This document shows positions 1 through 7,207 of a DNA stretch of 64,000 nt, one piece after another. Each line of letters begins with the position of its first letter. Within the stretch, counting starts at the first letter, position 1. The notes below the pieces were generated by a model. It saw nothing but the letters and a program-made list of their open reading frames with translations. It was not told the DNA's origin and searched no databases. This stretch comes from Pseudomonas sp. BGr12. Lineage in GTDB: Bacteria; Pseudomonadota; Gammaproteobacteria; Pseudomonadales; Pseudomonadaceae. A program made the translations under genes and the position numbers. The DNA lies in NCBI RefSeq assembly GCF_030272895.1, contig NZ_JALRNF010000011.1, forward strand, positions 62,001 to 126,000. The letters are read 5' to 3'.

Positions 1-77
1 TCGTTGCCGGTCTTGCCGCTGGTGCGGGGTGGTTGTGGTACCAGCGACGGGAGGCGCGCAATGTCGTCGCAAGCTGA
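1..77 (+). CDS. SctJ-type T3SS inner-ring lipoprotein, C-terminal end only (partial)
   Basis: Reading from base 3, an open frame enters from the left edge and stops with TGA at 75-77. It encodes a short hydrophobic stretch (VAGLAAGAGWLW) followed by a basic tail (YQRREARNVVAS). This is what the C-terminal membrane anchor and cytoplasmic tail of an SctJ protein (YscJ/PrgK/MxiJ) look like. The identity rests mainly on position: it overlaps the start of an SctK-like gene by 17 bases, and sctJ-sctK-sctL is a conserved order. Too little remains for family assignment by sequence alone. Confidence 0.55.
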   Translation, partial: VAGLAAGAGWLWYQRREARNVVAS

Positions 78-624
78 GTGGGTCGAACGGATTGCCCGCT
101 ACCCGTCGCGCTACCTCAGCGCCGAGCGTCTCGACCTGCCTGGCGACTGTCGCGACCCTGCCGTGTTGCGGGTGCTGGACGAGATGTTGCTGCAGGGGCT
201 GGACTTGCCGCCCATGCCGCAGTGCTGGCCGGATGACCAGATGACCTTGCTGTGGCTCCAGCATTGGCTGTTGTTGCCCGAGGTAGCGCGTTTGCTCGGT
301 GCCTATCGGCTGTGGCCGGCATTGGTTCGGGACGCCACAACCCGTGACCTGGCACCGGCACTGCGCGCCTTTGCCAGTTGTGCGCTGGGGCCTCGGCACG
401 GGTTCGATGCGTTGCCGACCCTGGCGCTCAAACCGCGCCTCGAAGCCGTCGGGCTCAACGCCTTGCTGGCCTGGCAGGCACAGGTGCCTGGCGCCTTGCT
501 GGCGCGTCTGGAGCTTCAGTTTTCCATCGAGGTGGTTGCCGGCCAGGCCCAGTTGCCGGCAGCGCAACCGGACAAGGATCTACTGCTGATGGCCATGCAA
601 CATGCTCGATTCATTGCGGCGTGA
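61..624 (+). CDS. T3SS accessory cytosolic protein, SctK family (YscK/OrgA/MxiK-like)
   Basis: This 187-residue soluble protein has no signal peptide or membrane segment and is rich in Leu, Ala and Trp. Its N-terminal part contains RYPSRYLSAERL, similar to the short 'YP..Y(L/I)' stretch of SctK proteins. SctK proteins are about 200 residues long and belong to the cytosolic sorting platform, linking the SctQ pods to the inner-membrane ring. I chose the ATG at 61 over the earlier in-frame codon at 4 because it follows GGGAGG by a few bases and gives the usual small overlap with the end of sctJ. Its 3' end overlaps the sctL start by 23 bases, a sign of translational coupling. Assignment is by context and general character. 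Confidence 0.6.
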   Translation: MSSQAEWVERIARYPSRYLSAERLDLPGDCRDPAVLRVLDEMLLQGLDLPPMPQCWPDDQMTLLWLQHWLLLPEVARLLGAYRLWPALVRDATTRDLAPALRAFASCALGPRHGFDALPTLALKPRLEAVGLNALLAWQAQVPGALLARLELQFSIEVVAGQAQLPAAQPDKDLLLMAMQHARFIAA

Positions 625-1306
625 AGCCGAACTGCCGGGCCTTGACCCGGTGCATGTCCGCGCTGCCGAGCGCAGCGTGGCACGACGTTGCCAGGCCCTT
701 GAGCATCAGGCCAGGCGGGTGGCGAAACAACAGGTCGCCGAGGCACGACTGCAGGCGCAGGCGATCCGTGAGCAGGCCAGGTGCCAGGGCTATGCCGAGG
801 GCGTGTTGAATGCTGTGCAGGACCTTGCCGATGCCTTGTTGCACAGTCAGCGCCTGGCCGGGCAAGTGCGCCAGGCGCTGATCGAGACGGCGCGTGACAC
901 CCTGGGCGAGGTCCTCGGGCAGGTGCAGTGGATCGAGGCGCTGGTCGAGCAGTGGCCGGCAGCCAGCAACGACGCCCGTGTCCCCCTGCAGTTGCTCGCG
1001 CCGCTACGACACAAGGGAGAGCACGCTCGACTGGTGGCTGCGCTGCGCCGTCAGTGGCCGGGTGAGATCCAGGTCGAGTACCAGGCGCAGAGTCACTATC
1101 GCCTGCACCTGGGCGAGCTGGCCCTGGAGTTTCATCCACCGACGGTCCAGGCACAGTTGGCCGAGCAGGTCTTGAGGGGCAGCGATGGCCTGGCGCGGAT
1201 TGACGCAGAGCTGGACCAGGCCGCGCGGGCGACCCTGGCTGACTGTCTCGAACGCTGGCTGGCAGCACCCGGGCAAGGCGAGGAGGCGAGTGAAGATGCG
1301 GATTGA
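602..1306 (+). CDS. T3SS stator protein, SctL family (YscL/OrgB/HrpE-like)
   Basis: This 234-residue protein is soluble and strongly charged. Residues about 15-75 are a long Ala/Gln/Arg/Glu-rich helix, like the N-terminal coiled coil of SctL and FliH. The segment QARCQGYAEGVLNA matches the region where FliH/SctL proteins carry a G-x-x-x-G-type repeat. The C-terminal half (IQVEYQAQSHYRLHLGELALEF) resembles the conserved end of the HrpE/YscL family. SctL binds the SctN ATPase and holds it beneath the export gate. The gene overlaps sctK upstream and the next gene by 11 bases, so the set looks like one operon. No sctN follows, as expected for the prgK-orgA-orgB-orgC type of layout. Confidence 0.7.
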   Translation: MLDSLRREAELPGLDPVHVRAAERSVARRCQALEHQARRVAKQQVAEARLQAQAIREQARCQGYAEGVLNAVQDLADALLHSQRLAGQVRQALIETARDTLGEVLGQVQWIEALVEQWPAASNDARVPLQLLAPLRHKGEHARLVAALRRQWPGEIQVEYQAQSHYRLHLGELALEFHPPTVQAQLAEQVLRGSDGLARIDAELDQAARATLADCLERWLAAPGQGEEASEDAD

Positions 1307-1697
1307 AGGTAGTGCGCAGGGGGCACTGCCGGCAGCGGAGGCAGTGCAGTCCCTGGCGTCGCGAATGGGGCCGGTGACCCAGTCGTTCGACGACTTGTAC
1401 CGGCAGTTGCGCAGCATGAGCGGGCAGGGCGCAGCGGCCTTGTACCAGTGCATCCGCGACTGGCCGGACGGGCAGGGCGGCGGGCCTGCCTACCGTACCG
1501 TGGCCGCACAGCTGGCGGTGGTCTTGCAGGTCGTGCAACAGCTCAAGGCCGACGGGCTTGAAGAGGATCCGCTTTATCGGGAGATGCGCGCTGTTCACAC
1601 CCGGGTGTTCGGGCTCGAGTTGCAGATGAAGGCGTATGTGCAACAGGCGATGAACCCGCAGTGGGATGAGGACAGTCGCGAAGAGGTTGAGTGGTAA
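1296..1697 (+). CDS. Small unrecognised T3SS-operon protein in the OrgC/MxiL (or YscM) position
   Basis: This 133-residue acidic protein has no membrane segment and I do not recognise its family. It is predicted to be mostly helical. It begins with a short loose N-terminus (MRIEGSAQGALP) and ends with a Glu/Asp-rich tail (DEDSREEVEW). The ATG at 1296 lies inside the end of sctL and overlaps it by 11 bases, with GGAGGCG just upstream, so it is almost certainly translated with sctL. In SPI-1 and Mxi-Spa systems the gene after the SctL homologue is orgC or mxiL, and in Ysc systems it is yscM; both encode small secreted or regulatory proteins. That positional match is the only functional hint. 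I see no direct sequence match to any of them. Confidence 0.6.
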   Translation: MRIEGSAQGALPAAEAVQSLASRMGPVTQSFDDLYRQLRSMSGQGAAALYQCIRDWPDGQGGGPAYRTVAAQLAVVLQVVQQLKADGLEEDPLYREMRAVHTRVFGLELQMKAYVQQAMNPQWDEDSREEVEW

Positions 1698-1725
1698 GCG
1701 GGTATCCCCTAAAAAGAGAGAGGTA

Positions 1726-2988
1726 ATGTCAGTGCTCAATTCAATCAGCAATACTAGTCTCCACCGCGATGTGCCTGTCGAGACTCCCGAGCGGTCGATG
1801 GCATCACCGCATGTTGTCATTGATATGCCGGTGGATTTTGACCCACCCGAGTTGTTGGCCTCGCAAGCGCCCCTGAGTCCTGTAAGTCAAAATGTCTGCA
1901 TCGATATCATCGAGACTCTTCAATCCTTCGAGCAGCAAATCAACTTCTCCCAGGAAGATGCCCGGGCAGTGCGATCCTTCGTAGAGGACGGCGTTGTTTC
2001 TCAAGGTGGCGTATTGACTGGACTGTTCGCCGGCCTGCAGGGGCTGTCTTTGGACACCGTTGCGCAACGCATCGGTGTCGTCGTGCAATATTTGCACGCC
2101 CAACTGCGCGAGACGCTGGACAACCTGCCGCGACCGGTCAACAACCTGCTGCTCTCCAGCGCATTCAACCTGCCATCGGTCTGTGCTCTGACCATGGCCC
2201 GTAGTGCTCTCAGCGCCGCCGTGGCAGGCAGCGTTTCCGGCTCTGCAGCGGTCATCACCGGCGCTGCCTGCTCGGCGCTACCCCTGCTGCTGACCCTCGC
2301 CGCTGCCGGGCATCACCTTTACAACGGCACTGCGACACCTGCATACCTGGTCTCACAAGGGGCGTTTCTTGCCGTCTCGGCATTGATCCTCGGCGCCGCC
2401 TTGGCGAGCGGGCCGGCGACGGTTTTCGCCGGGCTGGCCGGTTCGGCACCGGCGGTTGCCTTGTATTGCCTCAGTCGTGACCTTTTGCAGCCGTTTCACG
2501 GGCTTGGCAGCGATACGGGCCTGAGCCTGCCCGTCAACCTGGTGGATGGTGCCATTTATGGCACCTTGCAGTTCGCAGCAGGGGCTGCGGCACTGTGGAC
2601 CGATTCGGGGCTGGTGGGGGCCTTGATCAATGGTTTGATCGAATCTGTGGAGCCGGCGATCAATGAAGAGCTTTGCGCCTGGTGGCGCGGGCGTGATGAG
2701 ACGGGCATTGAAGAGTCTTTCCGGTTGAACTACGCAGTGCAGGTGCCAGGCTGGGAACAGATCGTCTCCCGCCTGGAAAACACAGGTATCCCGCGGATGA
2801 TGGCCTTTACCATAATCTCCACTGGGGTGGCCACGGCCCAGCATATTGGTGCGATGGGCTTGAATGACAGCCACAACTACTGGCTGGCCAATGGGGTAGG
2901 TGCGCTACTGGCCGCCTATATCCTTGTTCCGTTCTACCAAAGCCATGCCCTGCAATCTGCCGAACTCGCCCAAGTGGTGGTCGATTAG
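1726..2988 (+). CDS. Unrecognised multi-hydrophobic protein next to T3SS genes; candidate effector
   Basis: This 420-residue protein starts at an ATG preceded by AGAGAGAGG, 28 bases after the preceding gene. The first ~50 residues are polar and rich in Ser, Pro and Thr with no Sec signal, as is common for T3SS-secreted proteins. From about residue 160 there are several Ala/Gly-rich hydrophobic stretches: roughly 160-196, 207-247, 273-304, 358-375 and 386-404. Between them are soluble patches, including an acidic/Trp-rich one at 310-325 (EELCAWW). I cannot assign it to a known effector or translocator family. Position in the operon suggests secretion by this T3SS and insertion in a host membrane, but that is inference. 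A structural or immunity role is possible. Codon use in its first third is less GC-biased than in neighbours. Confidence 0.6.
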   Translation: MSVLNSISNTSLHRDVPVETPERSMASPHVVIDMPVDFDPPELLASQAPLSPVSQNVCIDIIETLQSFEQQINFSQEDARAVRSFVEDGVVSQGGVLTGLFAGLQGLSLDTVAQRIGVVVQYLHAQLRETLDNLPRPVNNLLLSSAFNLPSVCALTMARSALSAAVAGSVSGSAAVITGAACSALPLLLTLAAAGHHLYNGTATPAYLVSQGAFLAVSALILGAALASGPATVFAGLAGSAPAVALYCLSRDLLQPFHGLGSDTGLSLPVNLVDGAIYGTLQFAAGAAALWTDSGLVGALINGLIESVEPAINEELCAWWRGRDETGIEESFRLNYAVQVPGWEQIVSRLENTGIPRMMAFTIISTGVATAQHIGAMGLNDSHNYWLANGVGALLAAYILVPFYQSHALQSAELAQVVVD

Positions 2989-2989
2989 C

Positions 2990-2995
2990 TATAAT
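2990..2995 (+). promoter_or_regulatory. Possible -10 element for pyrD
   Basis: A perfect TATAAT begins just after the stop codon of the preceding gene and 38 bases before the pyrD ATG. No good -35 hexamer lies 16-18 bases upstream, so this is only a candidate. It would give pyrD its own promoter, separate from the T3SS operon. Confidence 0.3.
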
Positions 2996-3032
2996 CGCCG
3001 CCCCATCGCTGCCACCCGAGTTCACGCCGCCC

Positions 3033-4055
3033 ATGTATACCCTGGCCCGCCAGCTGCTGTTCAAGCTCTCTCCGGAGACTTCCCATGACCTGTCCCTGGA
3101 CCTGATCGGCGCCGGTGGCCGCCTGGGCCTGAACGGGCTGCTGACCAAGGCCCCGGCGTCGCTGCCGGTGACGGTCATGGGCCTGGAGTTCGCCAACCCG
3201 GTGGGGCTGGCGGCAGGGCTGGACAAGAACGGCGCGGCCATCGACGGCTTCGCCCAGCTGGGTTTCGGTTTTGTCGAGATCGGCACCGTCACCCCGCGTC
3301 CGCAACCGGGCAACCCCAAGCCGCGCCTGTTCCGCCTGCCGGAAGCCCAGGCGATCATCAACCGCATGGGCTTCAACAACCTGGGCGTCGACAACCTGCT
3401 CAACCGGGTGCGTGCGGCCAAATACCGCGGCGTGCTGGGCATCAACATCGGCAAGAACTTCGACACCCCGGTCGAGCGCGCGGTGGATGACTACCTGATC
3501 TGCCTGGAGAAGGTCTACGACCAGGCCAGCTATATCACTGTCAACGTCAGCTCGCCGAATACCCCGGGCCTGCGCAGCCTGCAGTTCGGCGATTCGCTCA
3601 AGCAACTGCTCGATGCCCTGGCCGAGCGCCGTGGGCAATTGGCCGCCCAGCACGGCAAGCATGTGCCGCTGGCGATCAAGATCGCCCCGGACATGAGCGA
3701 CGAGGAAACTGCGCTGGTGGCTTCAGCGCTGATCGAGTCAGGCATGGACGCAGTGATCGCCACCAACACCACCTTGGGCCGCGAAGGGGTCGAAGGCCTG
3801 CAGCATGGTGATGAGGCCGGTGGCCTGTCCGGTGCACCGGTGCTGGAAAAGAGCACCCACATCGTCAAGGTGCTGTCTGCCGAGCTGGGCGGCAAGCTGC
3901 CGATCATCGCAGCCGGCGGGATCACCGAGGGCAAGCACGCGGCGCAGAAGATCGCTGCCGGTGCCAGCCTGGTACAGATTTACTCGGGGTTCATCTACAA
4001 GGGGCCTGCGCTGATTCGCGAGGCCGTGGACGCCATCGCTGCCATGCCGCGCTGA
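3033..4055 (+). CDS. pyrD: Dihydroorotate dehydrogenase (quinone), class 2
   Basis: This 340-residue enzyme oxidises dihydroorotate to orotate in pyrimidine synthesis and passes electrons to the quinone pool at the inner face of the cytoplasmic membrane. It shows the class 2 features: an amphipathic N-terminal helix ([18 protein letters not shown]), the substrate/FMN motif [10 protein letters not shown], the catalytic-serine loop [11 protein letters not shown] (Ser about 174) and the FMN phosphate motif IIAAGGI near the C-terminus. Length is normal for the family. It stands alone and is followed by a hairpin shared with the convergent rmf gene. Confidence 0.97.
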   Translation: MYTLARQLLFKLSPETSHDLSLDLIGAGGRLGLNGLLTKAPASLPVTVMGLEFANPVGLAAGLDKNGAAIDGFAQLGFGFVEIGTVTPRPQPGNPKPRLFRLPEAQAIINRMGFNNLGVDNLLNRVRAAKYRGVLGINIGKNFDTPVERAVDDYLICLEKVYDQASYITVNVSSPNTPGLRSLQFGDSLKQLLDALAERRGQLAAQHGKHVPLAIKIAPDMSDEETALVASALIESGMDAVIATNTTLGREGVEGLQHGDEAGGLSGAPVLEKSTHIVKVLSAELGGKLPIIAAGGITEGKHAAQKIAAGASLVQIYSGFIYKGPALIREAVDAIAAMPR

Positions 4056-4066
4056 GGCGCAGGCAT

Positions 4067-4091
4067 AAAAAAGGGCCCCTTGAAGGGGCCC
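4067..4091 (-). terminator. Intrinsic terminator of rmf, shared with pyrD
   Basis: The arms GGGCCCCTT and AAGGGGCCC form a 9-bp perfect stem around one central G. Six A residues precede it, giving a U-run on the minus strand, so it best serves rmf. The same stem probably also stops pyrD reading from the other side. Confidence 0.8.
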
Positions 4092-4150
4092 CTGGGCCTT
4101 AGCCCGCCGCCCGGATGGGGCGCGCATGGTAAATGAATTCAGTTCCTCGC

Positions 4151-4366
4151 TCAGCCAACGGCGTGAAGTTCGTTGAGTCTATGAATACCCGCAGTGCCGG
4201 TCATACCGTCCCAGTTGTCGCCGCGTCCTTCGCGCCAGCCATTGATCCATGCCTGGCGTACAGACGGTAGAGTAAAGGGGCAAAGCTCGCGGGATTTGCC
4301 GGTGACCCCATATTGGTAGCCACGTGAAAATGCTCGTTCCAACGGATCACGCTTAAGTCTTCTCAT
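4151..4366 (-). CDS. rmf: Ribosome modulation factor
   Basis: This 71-residue basic protein has the RMF signature from its first residues (MRRLKRDPLERAFSRGYQ) through the central CPF and W-rich part (AWINGWREGRGD). RMF dimerises 70S ribosomes to 100S particles in stationary phase. Its place beside pyrD and rlmL matches the P. aeruginosa order. The start is preceded by GAGGGCAACACCCT, where the Shine-Dalgarno-like bases could pair with the following CCC. The upstream leader carries three strong hairpins, described separately. Confidence 0.95.
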   Translation of the reverse strand: MRRLKRDPLERAFSRGYQYGVTGKSRELCPFTLPSVRQAWINGWREGRGDNWDGMTGTAGIHRLNELHAVG

Positions 4367-4404
4367 AGGGTGTTGCCCTCACTTGTTGACTGTAATGTCC
4401 CGTC

Positions 4405-4467
4405 GGCCTCCAGGAGGCCGGGCAGAATCGTTCTGCCGGTTTGCGCTCGCTGCCGGCGTCGCGAGCG
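4405..4467 (-). promoter_or_regulatory. Three consecutive hairpins in the rmf leader
   Basis: Perfect inverted repeats lie at 4405-4419 (GGCCTCC/GGAGGCC, 1-base centre), 4421-4437 (GGCAGAA/TTCTGCC, 3-base loop) and 4444-4467 (CGCTCGC/GCGAGCG, 10-base loop). They sit 39-101 bases upstream of the rmf ATG on the transcribed strand. Three stems in 63 bases suggest a structured 5' untranslated region that could stabilise the message in stationary phase. None has a following U-run. Confidence 0.55.
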
Positions 4468-4906
4468 AAAGTGTTGCCCCGTTGCGGTGACAACCTGAGA
4501 TGAGTTCTAACCAATGCACGACACAGTGTGAATGATCGTTTTGTCATAAGGGCGTAACCTTTCTGAGGGTCACAGGATAAGTAAATAAATGCGTCTGAAG
4601 GGGATGTGACGCAAAGCCCGCTATGATCAGGGTTTGATCGGAGAAGAAGTCACTTGGCCATGGCCAGGTAAAAAGTTGTAACAAGGCAGTCAATACGACG
4701 AAGGGTCGTTTTTCACCCTGATAATCGTGAATTTTTCATTCTGCCCGGTGATCAAAGGTTTTCTGCCCCAGGCAAAAGGCCGGATTACCGGGTGGCCCGG
4801 CACTCACCGCAGTGCCATTCGAGCGCTCGCTGGAAAGGCGTTCGATTAAACATCGGCAGGGCAATGCGTTTGCCCTCCACTTATTGCTCAAGGCACTGGA
4901 TACCTC
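4468..4906. other. Intergenic region between rmf and rlmL
   Basis: No convincing gene is present here. The stretch should hold the divergent promoters of rmf and rlmL. A 12-base palindrome (TGGCCATGGCCA) lies near 4652-4663. A weak terminator-like element, ACGAC/GTCGT with a short T-run, lies at 4695-4713 and reads on the plus strand. Closer to rlmL there is a small hairpin (AGGGCAATGCGTTTGCCCT). Confidence 0.4.
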
Positions 4907-7108
4907 ATGTCGGACCGTTTCGAACTCTACCTCACCTGCCCCAAAGGCCTTGAAGGCCTGCTTGCCGAAGAAGCCCGCGGCCTTGGCCTTGAAGAGGTGC
5001 GTGAACACACCTCGGCCATCCGCGGCTCGGCCGACATGGAAACCGCCTACCGCCTGTGCCTCTGGTCGCGCCTGGGCAACCGCGTGCTGCTGGTGCTCAA
5101 GCGCTTTGCCATGAAGAATGCCGACGAACTGTACGACGGCGTCCACGAGGTCGAGTGGCAGGACCACCTGGAACCTGCCGGCACGCTGGCGGTGGAGTTC
5201 AGTGGCCATGGCTCGGGCATCGACAACACCCACTTCGGTGCCCTGAAGGTCAAGGATGCCATTGTCGACAAACTGCGCACCCGCGACGGCGAGCGCCCGT
5301 CGGTGGACAAGCTCAATCCGGACCTGCGCGTGCACCTGCGCCTGGAGCGCGGCGAAGCGATCCTGTCCCTGGACCTGTCCGGACACAGCCTGCACCAGCG
5401 TGGTTATCGCCTGCAGCAGGGTGCCGCCCCGCTCAAGGAAAACCTGGCCGCTGCGGTGTTGATCCGTGCCGGCTGGCCGCGCATTGCCGCCGAGGGCGGC
5501 GCCCTGGCCGACCCGATGTGTGGCGTGGGTACCTTCCTGGTCGAGGCGGCGATGATCGCCGCCGACATCGCACCCAACCTCAAGCGCGAGCGCTGGGGGT
5601 TCAGTGCCTGGCTCGGTCATGTGCCGGCACTGTGGCGCAAGCTGCATGACGAGGCCCTGGCCCGTGCCCAGGCCGGCCTTGCCCGTCCACCCCTGTGGAT
5701 CCGTGGCTACGAGGCCGATCCGCGCCTTATCCAGCCGGGGCGCAACAACGTCGAGCGCGCGGGCCTGAGCGACTGGGTGAAGATCTACCAGGGCGAGGTG
5801 GGCACCTTCGAACCGCGTCCGGACCAGAACCAGAAAGGCCTGGTGATCTGCAACCCACCCTACGGCGAGCGCCTGGGTGACGAAGCCAGCCTGCTGTACC
5901 TCTACCAGAACCTTGGCGAGCGCCTGCGCCAGGCCTGCCTGAACTGGGAGGCGGCGGTGTTCACCGGTGCGCCGGACCTGGGCAAGCGCATGGGTATCCG
6001 CAGTCACAAGCAGTACGCGTTCTGGAACGGCGCGCTGCCGTGCAAGCTGCTGTTGATCAAGGTTCAACCCGACCAGTTCGTCACCGGCGAGCGTCGCCAG
6101 CCCGAACGTGACAGCAACGGCAACGATGGCCAGCGCTCGCCTGTGGCCGTGGCCAGCGAACCGGCACGCCTGAGTGAAGGCGGGCAGATGTTCGCCAACC
6201 GCCTGCAGAAGAACCTCAAGCAACTAAGCAAATGGGCCAAGCGCGAGCAGGTCGGTTGCTATCGCCTGTATGACGCCGACATGCCCGAGTATGCCCTGGC
6301 CATCGACCTGTACCAGGACTGGGTGCACGTGCAGGAATACGCCGCGCCGCGCTCGGTTGACCCGGAAAAGGCCCAGGCTCGCCTGTTCGATGCCCTGGCC
6401 GCCATTCCCCAGGCCCTGGGCATCGACCAGAGCCGTGTGGTGGTCAAGCGTCGCGAGCGCCAGAGCGGCACGCGCCAGTACGAGCGGCAGAACACCCAGG
6501 GGCAGTTCATGGAAGTCCGTGAAGGCGGGGTGAAGCTGCTGGTCAACCTGACCGACTACCTGGATACCGGGCTGTTCCTCGACCACCGCCCGATGCGCAT
6601 GCGTATCCAGCGCGAGGCGGCCGGCAAGCGCTTCCTCAACCTGTTCTGCTACACCGCTACGGCCAGTGTGCATGCGGCCAAGGGCGGTGCACGCAGCACC
6701 ACCAGCGTCGACCTGTCGCGCACTTACCTGGACTGGGCACGGCGCAACCTGTCGCTCAACGGTTTCTCGGAAAAGAACCGCCTGGAGCAGGGTGATGTCA
6801 TGGCCTGGCTGCAGGCGTGCCGCGACGAATTCGACCTGATCTTCATCGATCCGCCGACCTTCTCCAACTCCAAGCGCATGGAAGGCGTGTTCGACGTCCA
6901 GCGCGACCACGTCGAACTGCTCGACCTGGCCGTGGCGCGTCTGGCGCCGGGCGGCGTGCTGTATTTCTCCAACAACTTCCGCAAGTTCCAGCTCGACGAG
7001 CGTCTGGCCGAGCGTTACGCGGTGGAGGAGATCAGTGCCCAGACCCTGGACCCGGACTTCGCCCGCAACAGCAAGATCCACCGGGCCTGGCGCATTCAGG
7101 CGCGCTGA
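4907..7108 (+). CDS. rlmL: Bifunctional 23S rRNA methyltransferase RlmKL (m2G2445 and m7G2069)
   Basis: This 733-residue fusion enzyme methylates 23S rRNA at two sites near the peptidyl transferase region. The N-terminal half has a THUMP domain (about residues 40-160) and a methyltransferase domain with the catalytic motif NPPY at residues 316-319. The C-terminal half is a second SAM-dependent domain with FLNLFCYTA and the catalytic motif DPPTFSNSKRM starting at residue 648. Length and order fit the gammaproteobacterial RlmL (YcbY). It is the usual neighbour of rmf in pseudomonads. Confidence 0.96.
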   Translation: MSDRFELYLTCPKGLEGLLAEEARGLGLEEVREHTSAIRGSADMETAYRLCLWSRLGNRVLLVLKRFAMKNADELYDGVHEVEWQDHLEPAGTLAVEFSGHGSGIDNTHFGALKVKDAIVDKLRTRDGERPSVDKLNPDLRVHLRLERGEAILSLDLSGHSLHQRGYRLQQGAAPLKENLAAAVLIRAGWPRIAAEGGALADPMCGVGTFLVEAAMIAADIAPNLKRERWGFSAWLGHVPALWRKLHDEALARAQAGLARPPLWIRGYEADPRLIQPGRNNVERAGLSDWVKIYQGEVGTFEPRPDQNQKGLVICNPPYGERLGDEASLLYLYQNLGERLRQACLNWEAAVFTGAPDLGKRMGIRSHKQYAFWNGALPCKLLLIKVQPDQFVTGERRQPERDSNGNDGQRSPVAVASEPARLSEGGQMFANRLQKNLKQLSKWAKREQVGCYRLYDADMPEYALAIDLYQDWVHVQEYAAPRSVDPEKAQARLFDALAAIPQALGIDQSRVVVKRRERQSGTRQYERQNTQGQFMEVREGGVKLLVNLTDYLDTGLFLDHRPMRMRIQREAAGKRFLNLFCYTATASVHAAKGGARSTTSVDLSRTYLDWARRNLSLNGFSEKNRLEQGDVMAWLQACRDEFDLIFIDPPTFSNSKRMEGVFDVQRDHVELLDLAVARLAPGGVLYFSNNFRKFQLDERLAERYAVEEISAQTLDPDFARNSKIHRAWRIQAR

Positions 7109-7117
7109 GCAATTTCT

Positions 7118-7173
7118 CCGGGCCTGTAATTGCTTCATTAGTGGCTAATGGCTATAACTGAAGCAGGGCCCGG
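7118..7173. repeat. Nested inverted repeats between rlmL and the GGDEF gene
   Basis: An outer pair CCGGGCCTG / CAGGGCCCGG (7118-7126 and 7164-7173, with one extra G) encloses GCTTCA / TGAAGC (7132-7137 and 7159-7164) and an inner ATTAG / CTAAT around TGG. The set could fold into one long hairpin or a cruciform. No U-run follows, so a terminator role is uncertain. It may lie in the leader of the downstream gene. Confidence 0.45.
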
Positions 7174-7207
7174 GAAACGCTGCATGCTGGCGTTATGAGT
7201 GTTATCT

